DNA of 64,000 nucleotides from Bacillota bacterium (GTDB lineage Bacteria > Bacillota > Clostridia > Tissierellales > Sedimentibacteraceae). Of this stretch, positions 51,827 through 61,203 are shown one piece after another. Within the stretch, counting starts at the first letter, position 1, and the number at the start of each line of letters is the position of its first letter. Where the stretch lies: the NCBI GenBank assembly GCA_023453025.1, contig JAEXUD010000021.1:1-64000 (forward strand), written 5' to 3'. The translations under genes and the position numbers were made by a program. The notes beneath the pieces are model-generated. The model was given only the letters and a program-made list of their open reading frames with translations, did no database searches and was not told where the DNA came from.

Positions 51827-52011
51827 CCGCAAAAAGGTATTTCCTATAAAGATACTTTGCATTGCAAAAAACTTTTCACGACGCACTCTCTTTCTTATAG
51901 AAATATTTTTAAATTTTTTCGATTTTTTCGAAAAATTATATTTACTAATTCGAAATAATATGGTATTATGTATTTATAAATAATTACGGACAAAATTTAG
52001 AGGTATATAAA

Positions 52012-52380
52012 ATGACTTTTGGGCAGAAGTTAAAATCAGCAAGAAAAAGTAAAAAATACACTCAAAAACAATTAGCAGATGAGATTGGAGCAAAACATAA
52101 TTCTGTTAGCGATTGGGAAAATGATAAGAACAGACCCGACCCCGATACGATAGAATCGATATGCGAAGTTCTTGATATTTCAGCAAATTATTTATTTGGT
52201 ACAAGAGACCCTAGAGATTTACTTTCTCCGGAAGCCGTTAATATAGCACAGGCATATGACAAAGCAGATTTTGACAGGCAAAACATAGTACGTTTAACCT
52301 TAGGCTTAGTTTTAAAGCATAATGAAAAGGTTGCTGAAACTCCGGCAGAATATAAAACTCACCAAACTATTATAGAGTAA
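52012..52380 (+). CDS. XRE-family regulator
   Basis: A 122-residue protein with an N-terminal helix-turn-helix (KKYTQKQLADEIGAKHNSVS DWENDKNRPD split here) and a longer C-terminal tail of unknown role. ATG 52012 follows TTAGAGG. It lies 15 bp before the coiled-coil gene and probably controls it; no obvious operator was found. Confidence 0.88.
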   Translation: MTFGQKLKSARKSKKYTQKQLADEIGAKHNSVSDWENDKNRPDPDTIESICEVLDISANYLFGTRDPRDLLSPEAVNIAQAYDKADFDRQNIVRLTLGLVLKHNEKVAETPAEYKTHQTIIE

Positions 52381-52395
52381 AGGAGATATGAACAA

Positions 52396-52815
52396 ATGGA
52401 CAACGGCAAACAAATACTTCAATTAATAACTGAAATGAATGAAAAAATGCAAAGTGGTTTTGAGGCGGTACATTCTGAAATCAAAGTAATTAAATCCGAC
52501 ATGAACGACATGAGATCTGATATCAATACATTGAAATACGATGCTAACGAAATGAATAGTAAAATGGAAAATGGTTTTAAAGAGGTGCATTCTGAAATCA
52601 AAATTATGAAATCTGATATTAAGGACTTAAAAACGACACTCGAAAACGAGACCAATAAAAACATTAGAATAATTGCCGAAGGACACATTGATTTAAGCAA
52701 CAAACTGGACAAGGCATTAAAAATTGAAAATGAAAAAGAAGTATTACTTATAAGGTTAACAATCCTTGAGAATGAAGTTAATATCATTAAAACACGTCTT
52801 AATGAAATAGCATAA
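52396..52815 (+). CDS. Coiled-coil protein with internal repeat
   Basis: A 139-residue, highly charged, probably fully helical protein. Two copies of a repeat are visible (MQSGFEAVHSEIKVIKSDMN and MENGFKEVHSEIKIMKSDIK, about 35 residues apart), with heptad hydrophobics throughout. Such coiled-coil proteins often sit next to XRE regulators in Clostridia; function unknown. ATG 52396 follows AAAGGAG. Confidence 0.75.
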   Translation: MDNGKQILQLITEMNEKMQSGFEAVHSEIKVIKSDMNDMRSDINTLKYDANEMNSKMENGFKEVHSEIKIMKSDIKDLKTTLENETNKNIRIIAEGHIDLSNKLDKALKIENEKEVLLIRLTILENEVNIIKTRLNEIA

Positions 52816-52826
52816 CATAAAAAGTT

Positions 52827-52854
52827 AACCGTCAAAGCTACCGCTTTGACGGTT
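52827..52854. terminator. Hairpin terminator, repeated copy 2
   Basis: AACCGTCAAAG/CTTTGACGGTT arms around CTACCG, followed by ATTTTAATTAT. Closely similar to 50560-50587. Confidence 0.75.
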
Positions 52855-52885
52855 ATTTTAATTATAAAGGTGTGTCCCCTTTCCT

Positions 52886-53980
52886 TTAAACAGCTTTATT
52901 TATTACATTTTTTAGTTTGGCGAAAATCATTCTTCCTGCGGCTGTCTGAAGTACACTTGTTACAGTTACAACAACGGAATCTCCTATGCATTTCTTGCCG
53001 CCTTCCACTACTATCATTGTGCCGTCATCTAAATATGCCAGACCCTGACCGGATTCCTTTCCGTCCTTCACAACCATTACAGTCATTTCTTCTCCGGGAA
53101 GAACTACCGGCTTAACAGCATTTGCTAATTCATTAATGTTCAGCACATCAACACCCTGGAATTCCGCTACCTTGTTTAAATTGAAATCATTTGTCAACAC
53201 TTTGCCTCCAAGCTCTTTGGCAAGCTTCAAAAGCTTGACGTCAACTTCAATATTGTCTCCGTAATCCTTTGATTCAATCAATACACTTACATCATCATCC
53301 TTTTGAAGGATATTTAGTATGTCTAATCCTCTTCTGCCTCTGTTTCTTTTTAGACTATCTGAGGAATCTGCTATATGTCTTAATTCCTTCAGAACAAATT
53401 CAGGTATTACTAATGTTCCTTCAATGAAACCTGTCTTGCATATATCAGAAATTCTTCCGTCAATTATGACGCTGGTATCAAGAATTTTAGGTGAAATTAT
53501 TTCTTTTTTTGAACCTTTATCTTGTTTTTTTATTGTTGGTGTTTTTTTAAGGTTTATCTGCGGCCAGATTACATCATCTTTTTTCCTTGTGGAAATTTTG
53601 ATTCCCAAGTATCCAAATATTAAATACGACAATATAGAAACAATTGTACCGACAAATTTAATATCCGCAAACGGCTGGCTAATCAAGAATGCAATTATAA
53701 ATCCTACTATAAGACCTACCGCACCCCAGATAATATCCATGGTTGAAAACTTCAACAGCTCCTTTTCAAAAGCACCAACTATACTAAGACCAATTTTTTT
53801 TATTTTGGTTGACAAAAGAAAAAATATAATTCCAAAGACTAAACTGATACCAATAATTACTAAAACATTTTGAAAACCTGTAAATTTAAGAAAATCATTT
53901 TGGTTTAAGATTACTCCTACAAAAGCACCAAGAAATGCTCCTATAACAGTAATTCCTACTTTTATAATCTTATCTATCAT
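52886..53980 (-). CDS. yacL: PIN/TRAM domain membrane protein YacL
   Basis: A 364-residue protein with four membrane helices (about 1-130), a PIN nuclease-like domain (KILDTSVIIDGRISDICKTGF, then ELRHIADSSD and KVLTNDFNLNKVAE, keeping the acidic residues) and a C-terminal TRAM domain. YacL-type proteins are widespread in Bacillota and their RNA target is not known. ATG 53980 follows AAAAGGAGG. Confidence 0.9.
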   Translation of the reverse strand: MIDKIIKVGITVIGAFLGAFVGVILNQNDFLKFTGFQNVLVIIGISLVFGIIFFLLSTKIKKIGLSIVGAFEKELLKFSTMDIIWGAVGLIVGFIIAFLISQPFADIKFVGTIVSILSYLIFGYLGIKISTRKKDDVIWPQINLKKTPTIKKQDKGSKKEIISPKILDTSVIIDGRISDICKTGFIEGTLVIPEFVLKELRHIADSSDSLKRNRGRRGLDILNILQKDDDVSVLIESKDYGDNIEVDVKLLKLAKELGGKVLTNDFNLNKVAEFQGVDVLNINELANAVKPVVLPGEEMTVMVVKDGKESGQGLAYLDDGTMIVVEGGKKCIGDSVVVTVTSVLQTAAGRMIFAKLKNVINKAV

Positions 53981-54145
53981 CTACTCACCTCCTTTTAAGT
54001 ATACCCAAATATTGCTATATTATTAAATGTAACACATATTTTGTTATTTGGCTATAGATTTTGTTAAAATTATATTTGTCTATTATTAATTCTACCTTAA
54101 GTTAATTCAAAAAGAAATATGCACCAAAGCACATATCTTATAAGA

Positions 54146-54640
54146 TTATTGCTCCAGTGCATCTTCATTTATTATTTTGTCCAAATATTCCTGTATGCCC
54201 TTGCCGTCTGCATTTGTCGAAAGTGCTATTTCACTTACCAGCATTTGTTTTGCACTTACAAGCATTTTCTTTTCACCGGTTGAAAGCCCCTTCTCTCTGT
54301 CTCGATATGTCAAATCTCTGACTACCTGTGCAACTTCAAATATGTCTCCGGTCTTCATCTTAATCATGTTGTCTCTGTATCTTTTGTTCCAGTTTGAATC
54401 GTTTATTTCTGCACTTTGCTTTAATATATCATATACCTTTTCAACTGCATTAATATCTATTATGTTTCTAAGACCAATATTATTGACATTGTCTACAGGT
54501 ATCATAAGTTTCATTTCACCAATTGGCATCTTAAGCACAAAATAACTTTTAACTTCTCCAAGTATTTCTTTTCGTTCAACTGTTTCAATAACGCCGGCAC
54601 CATGCATTGGATATACTACCTTGTCTCCTAAATTAAACAT
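54146..54640 (-). CDS. CarD family transcriptional regulator
   Basis: A 164-residue CarD-type RNA polymerase-binding protein (FNLGDKVVYPMHGAGVIETV; LKMPIGEMKLMIPVDNVNNI), with a C-terminal helical part that contacts the promoter. CarD homologues affect open-complex stability. I chose ATG 54640 behind AGGAGG rather than the start at 54673, which overlaps the promoter. Its pairing with yacL is common in Clostridia. Confidence 0.9.
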   Translation of the reverse strand: MFNLGDKVVYPMHGAGVIETVERKEILGEVKSYFVLKMPIGEMKLMIPVDNVNNIGLRNIIDINAVEKVYDILKQSAEINDSNWNKRYRDNMIKMKTGDIFEVAQVVRDLTYRDREKGLSTGEKKMLVSAKQMLVSEIALSTNADGKGIQEYLDKIINEDALEQ

Positions 54641-54661
54641 TATATTACCTCCTATGTATTC

Positions 54662-54690
54662 AGTATACACCAATAAGCAACAAATGTCAA
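54662..54690 (-). promoter_or_regulatory. Promoter of the carD gene
   Basis: On the minus strand TTGACA (54685-54690), 17 bp, TATACT (54662-54667), 21 bp before the start codon. Confidence 0.8.
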
Positions 54691-54790
54691 ATCAGTTATT
54701 ATACCTTGACGGTATAAAAATGTCAATATAAAATATAAAAAAATTATTAAATTATTGAAATTGTAAGTTGGCTAATTATTGAAATATTAA

Positions 54791-54826
54791 AAGTCTCTTT
54801 CCTAGCTGATGCCAAAAAAGAGACTT
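54791..54826 (-). terminator. Terminator after the SLH gene
   Basis: The AAGTCTCTTT/AAAGAGACTT stem lies 21 bp past the stop of the giant SLH gene, with T-rich sequence. Confidence 0.8.
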
Positions 54827-54846
54827 AAATTATTTGAAAATAATAA

Positions 54847-57800
54847 TTATTCTAATTCTTCTATTAATTTTAATATAATTGTTGCAGCTTCTTCACGAGT
54901 TATAGGGTTATCAGGCCTAAATGTATTATCTAAATAACCTGTTATGATACTCTTCTCATTGAGCATTTTAACATAAGATTTTGCCCAGCCAGGTATATCA
55001 TTATCATCCGTAAATGCAGTTATTTCATTATTTTTATTTTGAATTTTTAACACTCTCCCAGCAATTACAGCCACTTCTGCGCGAGTTATATCTCTTAGAG
55101 GTTTCATATACACACCATCTGCCTCTCTGATACCCGTTACCAAGTTTTTGCTCACTGCTTCTTTCATATAAGGAATTGCCCATTCCTGTATACTTTCACT
55201 GTCACTATATCCTTGAAGTGTTGCTGAAGAGGCGGTTTCAACACCTGAAGCTTCAATAAGCAATTTCACAAATTCTTGTCTTGTAATATGTCTCTCCGGC
55301 TCATAATAGAATCCGTCTCTCTTTTCTACGCCATTAATAATCCCCAATGAAGCCAGGCTATAAATAATATCTTTTGACCATCGCCCTTCAATATCCTCAA
55401 ACCTTCTTAAATCAGAATTATAAATCAAACAATATTTACTGAAATGATTTAGTATGACGGTAACAGTATGATTCTTTTTATCAACCTCTCCTCCAACATA
55501 TTCCCACCTGTTTTTCTCTTCATTAAACCAGTATATAGCCAGCTCTTCAGGATTATCAACCTTATCAGGGTCATAGCTTATTTCTAAAATTGCTGATTTC
55601 TGCAGCAAACCATCCTGATCTAATATAATCTCATATATATCACTTAAAAATTCTATATTTCCCTTTTTATATTCTGAGGTATCGTTAATTTTCCATATAC
55701 CTAATCCAATTTTATTCTCTAAATTCTGTCTTGGGATAGTGATACTCATATTCTCATCACCTTTTACGGTTATATTAACCTCACCTGTAATCCATTCCTT
55801 TTTAAGAACACTCATATTTTTTTCGTTTCCTATTAAGTTTTTAAGGATATTCTCCAGCTGTCTGTCTATACTGCTTCTACTTGATGATTTTTTATCATTT
55901 TTTTCAGGTATCGGGGTAAAGTCCTCACCATCAGTATCACCGCTTGAGGGATCATCTCCCTGAGTATTTTCAATTGCACTGACTATTAATGCATCCTCAA
56001 AAGCATATTCATCTGAAACGTAATAGGATGCCTTTACAATAATATCTCCTTCTTGCTTTAGGCTTAAAACACCTGTTTCAGAAATATCTCCGACACCTTC
56101 TCCGGCTAAAATATCCCATTGCACATCTTCAGAATCCAGTAAATACTCATTATCCTGATTATCTATACAGTACAGCTCTAATTCTACTGTTTTTCCAATA
56201 TATCCTTCCAGTGATGCTGAATTTTCATTTTCTTCATCCCCTGCATTCTCCATATTGTCTGATCTTATTTCCACCCGGTCTAAATCACTTATATCTTCAT
56301 TATATATCTTTGAATTATAGGTGGTTATATTACCTGCCTGATCCTCTGCGGTAATGTTTATATCTTTTTTCATTTCATTTTTCATTGATAAATAAGTTTC
56401 AAATATACCTTCATCATCGACCTCAACAGCTTCTTTGTTTACCGATACAGTACTGCCAAGCTCTGCAATCCCTCTAATTTTGATTTTTTCTTCTCCGTCT
56501 GTATATACCGTTTCTATTTCGTCAACCTTTAATTCGGGAGCTGTCATATCACATCTTACCATTACACCGTATATAGAAGTATCACCATTTTCATTTGTCG
56601 CATTGACCTGTATTAAATTTTCCCCTTCTTCTAAGTCAATCTTTTTATTGATTTCTTTTCCTTCTGCAGTCACCAGTAATTCATCGTTTAATATGATTTG
56701 TGCTTCCACCTGCTGATCTGATTCAATAAATAGATTAATTTCCGATTGATTCACTGTATAGATATACTTTCCGCTTGTGCTCTGAGATACTTTAACATCC
56801 CCTTCATCGGTACGAATATCAAAAGCAAGTTCAGGCGGCTGAGGATCCGGGAGATAAATTGGCTGTGACAACACTTCATTGCTATAGTGAGTTACCTCAT
56901 TCACTTTTTTATAGGAGACCATAGAAACCATATAATTCTCTCCTGGCACCATTCCCATAAGATTACCGTCTGTGTCTCTATATGTGCCGCCTACACAGGC
57001 TTCCTTCATATCCCCTTCAATTTCCACTGCGCCCACACCTTCTAGCGCATTCCCGTTTTCATCTTTAATCTCAATATAGTAACCGTCTACATTGCCTTCC
57101 TGATCCCAGCTCACTTTAAATGCACCATTTCCTGAGGATTCAACCTGTATGCTTTCAGGCGCCAACGGCTGATATTCATCTATTACCGTAATAGGGTCTT
57201 CACCTGTTATACTGTCATAATTGGTATCATCATTATAAAGTACCGCCCTTATATAATAGCTGCCGGATGCTGTACTGTCAGGTAAAGTATAGGTATAGGT
57301 ACCTGCATTCACATTTATATCATCAATGATTTTTCTTCCTATATCTCCTTCTTCTTCGCAAAGATATAAGGCTATTTTTTCGTCATTAACGTGACTCGCC
57401 TGCCATGAAGCTTTAAATGTATGGTCATCTCCCATGGACTCAACTGATAGACTGTCTAAAGATGGCGGGATTGTAACATCTAGCAATGCAACATTCACAT
57501 CTTTGTCAGACTTAATAGTCCAATCACCATTTTCAGGATTTACTGCCGTTATACCGACTCTCTTTTCTTCGAAACCTGATTGACTTTCTTCTGCTGATAT
57601 CACCTGCACTGTGTAATTTTTATCTTCAACCAATTCATATGGACTGCCGTCCGGCTTATATACCTCTAATTCCGGAACATCACCGTCATATGACACTTCA
57701 AATATGACGGCATCCCGATTATCAATTGTAATGTTGTACGTATTATCCAATCCGGCTGTTATAATAGGTTTTTCATGCGTTACTACTGAAATATCACCAT

Positions 57801-60800
57801 TGTATGCAAACATATACTTTGAGGAAGCTATTCTTTTAATATTGCTTCCAAAGATCATTGTGCCTTCAGCTTCTCCGGTTTCTTCGTTATAGAAGGTCTG
57901 TTGTGCGATACCTTTTAAGGATGATCTGGGCAGACCGGAAGCGTCTGCTATTACCGTCGGAGCAGTATCTCCCCATACATATTCTACAGCAACCGGTATG
58001 TCTAAGAATGAGGCTGTTGCAAAGATGTGCTTTGTGCTGATTTCCGCCTCTGCTCCCAACAATTCTTTTCCTCCGACAACCGGTATACATCCCGGCACCT
58101 GCACGGCCACTCTCCCTTTTCCGTACAGGATAATGGGCCCTAATACTCCACTATATGACTCGTCATAACCACCGCCTATATTTACTTCACCGACAAGAGT
58201 ATCAAAAACATTTATGCCGCCGCCAAATTCAATATATATGCCTTCTCCATCGCCTAATTCCATTTCACCATGAATATCCTTGAATAAATCGAGCTTCAAT
58301 ATGGTTAAATCTCCTGACAGCTTAACGCCTCTCGGCGATACGGCCAGAGTTATCTCATTACCTTCAAAAACCTTCAGCACCTGTGCGGAACCTGTAAACA
58401 TCAGCTTTAACGGAGGCAACCTTTCAAAATTAAGTGTAACGGTATCATAAAGGTTTTCAAATCCTAATCCACCTCCGGTTATATATACAACAGGTGCTAC
58501 TGGGATGATAGGAATTCCCGGCTCTCCGCCTACATAACCTACTATGCTGTCCGGAATAGGGTAGGTACCGTCTATGAATCTTAAGGATATCAGTCCTTTA
58601 AACTCTACGACCGCAAATTTCACCTCTATATCCACCGTATAGATATTATCTAAGGTGTTGACCAAAACACTTCCCTCCGCACCAAAATCCAATCCGGGAA
58701 TCATGTTATCAGGCATACCGGCTTTCCCTTCTGCGTTAATGCCTATAAAGCCATACTCATTTGCCGGACCGAAAAGAGAAGAAGAGTTTCTGTATCCAAA
58801 TTTCAGTTCATTGATAGCAAGCCCTATAGCTGCCGAGTCACTCAAACCGTCATCATAATCCTTAATATCATCATCACCAGTTGTATCATTGTTATTGTTA
58901 TCATCATCTTTACTGCTGTATATATTTCCGCCAAGATTCAGGTAGGCACTTCCTCCAAAGGAGACAGACTTATCACCAATGACAGCATTTTTTATTTTAA
59001 CCGGAAAAATACCTACATAGGACAGATATTTTAAGCCTTCCATAACATCCCAGTTTACTTCTATAGACGCTTCATCATTATCTTCATCAGCATCCAAAGA
59101 ATATCGGGTTCCATTATCAAGCTCTATTTTGAAATTACCTTGGACAAAAGGAAAACCTGGTATGGACAGCATTCCATTACCGCTAATGTTGATCCCCTGT
59201 TTATTACCGTTATCATCAATATCTTCTTTTAGACTAATATTTTGAGATGCTTCACCGTATAAGAATTTCAATACATCATTTGTCCCATACTCTATAACAG
59301 AATTGATATAGCATCCAGGCTGAATATAGTATTGCTTGCCATTATCCGTTATATATTCTTTAATATCCCCTTTAAACTCCAGTAAAACCTGATTATCTCT
59401 GTAATATTGGCTGTTTGCATTTAAAACTGCTTCATAACTTTCTTTATCATAATCATCTGATGCAGTCACAATTTCATAGATCTCATCACCTGTCTCAAAA
59501 TCCCCCGACCTTTGAGAGCTTATGTTTTTACCTATAACAAGCAGCACACCATAGGCCCTCGAAATATAGGCCTTATCCTTTGTAAGGATGAGATTTTTTG
59601 TAAAAGTGCCATACTGATCTGCATCTAAGATAATAGTATACCCACCAGATTCATTACTAAATGATTCATCCCAGTAATTATTGTCTGTTACGATTTTGAT
59701 ATTGTTGTCATCGCTGACGGTAATACAGGACTGAGGTATTATTTTACTTTTCTGATCTCTGTTTCTTTTCACCTTAACATCCCAGTCATTAGACGCTTTC
59801 AACATTTCAAAACCTTTCCCGTTCAAAGTTATATTTTTCTCATCTTCTTCATAATAAACTTTATTAGGAGTTATGCTGAGCAATTGTACCTGAGGCGGTT
59901 CTCCGGATAACGCAGGAAGGATCGTATAACCCCCACGGACTTCGTCCTGAAGTCCGTCTGCCGTCACCGTAACAACATACTGTGATACCTTAAATATATC
60001 CTGAGGCTGAGCCTTAACCGTCCACGAAACGGTTCTTATCTCGCCTGTATTAAGTGTATCAATGGTTTTTATTTCTTCATCTGCAGCATCAAGTTCAAGT
60101 CCGTCTGTAATTCCTAAAGAAATTTCCATATTGGTTAATTGTTTTGCATCCATAATGCTATTGTCAATTTCAACACTGATATTAAATGTTTCTTCGTTAT
60201 ATCCGTCCTTACTTCCGTTTAAGGTAAGCTTTTCCGGTGCAAAAACCTGTAATCCGTAATTGGCTTCTTCCTGCGTAGTATAAAAATTGCCTAATCCATA
60301 AAAGGTTTCACAAATTATTTCTTCTCCCGGCCCCACCGAAACAGGCTGCCAGTATAAGGCAACTGCACTGTCGGCTGACTTATAAGAATTTTTTGAAGTC
60401 GTAAAGTTTAAGCCTGAATCTACTGCATAGTCCCATTTTGATTCTGATAACCCGTCCCAATGACCTATAATCATTCTGTCAGGCTTTTTATTTCCCCAGC
60501 CATCCAGAAACCCATAGGACAAAACCTTTGGTGCCAAAGGGTCATCTGAAGCTCTCCAATACTCAGGAACATTCTTTCCCTTTAAATCTGTTTCCAAATT
60601 AATAAACTGAGACTGACCGTTCAATACAACAGGTGAAGCATCATTGGCTCCAAGCATGGTATCCAGAAGTATCCTGGTACCTATTTCTGTTTTCGCAGCA
60701 TTTGTATTCTTTATTGTATAGGTTATTTTCACATTTCCAACATAAGGATTGGATTTGTCTTCATATAACTGAAGCTGTTGTGTTATCTCTACACCTTTCA

Positions 60801-61176
60801 TTTTCCATGTGGACTGATTGACATATCCGTTATTTGAGACATTTGAAATAAAATTTCCGTCGCCTCCTAAAAATCCGTAGCTGTTTCCATATATATAATC
60901 CTCGCCATCTATTCTAAAGGTTGTAAAAGATGTTTCCGGAATTTTGTTCTGGTACAGCAGCTGTTTATTTGAATCATTATCTCTCCACGGAGACCCATCA
61001 CTGGTTCTTATGCTGAATCTTGCATCATCTCTGTTTACTGTATACTCAATAAAATCATTACTCACAACCAGTGGTTCTATACTTTCTGCAATGGCATAAG
61101 CGGTATTTCCTATGGTCGTAGACAGTATTGCTATTAAAACAAGAACAGCAACATATTTTTTTACCGATCTTTTCAT
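54847..61176 (-). CDS. Giant secreted S-layer-homology protein
   Basis: A 2109-residue secreted protein with a signal peptide (VLVLIAILSTTIGNTAYA). A large beta-rich N-terminal region is followed by Fn3/Ig-like segments (PESIQVESSGNGAFKVSWDQ; PELKVDEIETVYTDG) and a linker rich in Ser/Asp/Lys (SSGDTDGEDFTPIPEKN). The C-terminal ~185 residues hold three SLH repeats (FEDIEGRWSKDIIYSLASLG; ITRQEFVKLLIEAS; FRPDNPITREEAATIILKLI) that bind cell-wall polymer. It is therefore surface-anchored. ATG follows AAGGAGGG. The upstream gene is 27 bp away, so the two giants are likely one operon. Confidence 0.92.
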   Translation of the reverse strand: MKRSVKKYVAVLVLIAILSTTIGNTAYAIAESIEPLVVSNDFIEYTVNRDDARFSIRTSDGSPWRDNDSNKQLLYQNKIPETSFTTFRIDGEDYIYGNSYGFLGGDGNFISNVSNNGYVNQSTWKMKGVEITQQLQLYEDKSNPYVGNVKITYTIKNTNAAKTEIGTRILLDTMLGANDASPVVLNGQSQFINLETDLKGKNVPEYWRASDDPLAPKVLSYGFLDGWGNKKPDRMIIGHWDGLSESKWDYAVDSGLNFTTSKNSYKSADSAVALYWQPVSVGPGEEIICETFYGLGNFYTTQEEANYGLQVFAPEKLTLNGSKDGYNEETFNISVEIDNSIMDAKQLTNMEISLGITDGLELDAADEEIKTIDTLNTGEIRTVSWTVKAQPQDIFKVSQYVVTVTADGLQDEVRGGYTILPALSGEPPQVQLLSITPNKVYYEEDEKNITLNGKGFEMLKASNDWDVKVKRNRDQKSKIIPQSCITVSDDNNIKIVTDNNYWDESFSNESGGYTIILDADQYGTFTKNLILTKDKAYISRAYGVLLVIGKNISSQRSGDFETGDEIYEIVTASDDYDKESYEAVLNANSQYYRDNQVLLEFKGDIKEYITDNGKQYYIQPGCYINSVIEYGTNDVLKFLYGEASQNISLKEDIDDNGNKQGINISGNGMLSIPGFPFVQGNFKIELDNGTRYSLDADEDNDEASIEVNWDVMEGLKYLSYVGIFPVKIKNAVIGDKSVSFGGSAYLNLGGNIYSSKDDDNNNNDTTGDDDIKDYDDGLSDSAAIGLAINELKFGYRNSSSLFGPANEYGFIGINAEGKAGMPDNMIPGLDFGAEGSVLVNTLDNIYTVDIEVKFAVVEFKGLISLRFIDGTYPIPDSIVGYVGGEPGIPIIPVAPVVYITGGGLGFENLYDTVTLNFERLPPLKLMFTGSAQVLKVFEGNEITLAVSPRGVKLSGDLTILKLDLFKDIHGEMELGDGEGIYIEFGGGINVFDTLVGEVNIGGGYDESYSGVLGPIILYGKGRVAVQVPGCIPVVGGKELLGAEAEISTKHIFATASFLDIPVAVEYVWGDTAPTVIADASGLPRSSLKGIAQQTFYNEETGEAEGTMIFGSNIKRIASSKYMFAYNGDISVVTHEKPIITAGLDNTYNITIDNRDAVIFEVSYDGDVPELEVYKPDGSPYELVEDKNYTVQVISAEESQSGFEEKRVGITAVNPENGDWTIKSDKDVNVALLDVTIPPSLDSLSVESMGDDHTFKASWQASHVNDEKIALYLCEEEGDIGRKIIDDINVNAGTYTYTLPDSTASGSYYIRAVLYNDDTNYDSITGEDPITVIDEYQPLAPESIQVESSGNGAFKVSWDQEGNVDGYYIEIKDENGNALEGVGAVEIEGDMKEACVGGTYRDTDGNLMGMVPGENYMVSMVSYKKVNEVTHYSNEVLSQPIYLPDPQPPELAFDIRTDEGDVKVSQSTSGKYIYTVNQSEINLFIESDQQVEAQIILNDELLVTAEGKEINKKIDLEEGENLIQVNATNENGDTSIYGVMVRCDMTAPELKVDEIETVYTDGEEKIKIRGIAELGSTVSVNKEAVEVDDEGIFETYLSMKNEMKKDINITAEDQAGNITTYNSKIYNEDISDLDRVEIRSDNMENAGDEENENSASLEGYIGKTVELELYCIDNQDNEYLLDSEDVQWDILAGEGVGDISETGVLSLKQEGDIIVKASYYVSDEYAFEDALIVSAIENTQGDDPSSGDTDGEDFTPIPEKNDKKSSSRSSIDRQLENILKNLIGNEKNMSVLKKEWITGEVNITVKGDENMSITIPRQNLENKIGLGIWKINDTSEYKKGNIEFLSDIYEIILDQDGLLQKSAILEISYDPDKVDNPEELAIYWFNEEKNRWEYVGGEVDKKNHTVTVILNHFSKYCLIYNSDLRRFEDIEGRWSKDIIYSLASLGIINGVEKRDGFYYEPERHITRQEFVKLLIEASGVETASSATLQGYSDSESIQEWAIPYMKEAVSKNLVTGIREADGVYMKPLRDITRAEVAVIAGRVLKIQNKNNEITAFTDDNDIPGWAKSYVKMLNEKSIITGYLDNTFRPDNPITREEAATIILKLIEELE

Positions 61177-61203
61177 TTCAACTTCCCTCCTTATTTTTCT
61201 ATG

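Noticed and set aside
52012..52854. XRE gene as part of a prophage
   Set aside because: No integrase, structural, portal or lysis genes nearby; neighbours are ordinary chromosomal genes.
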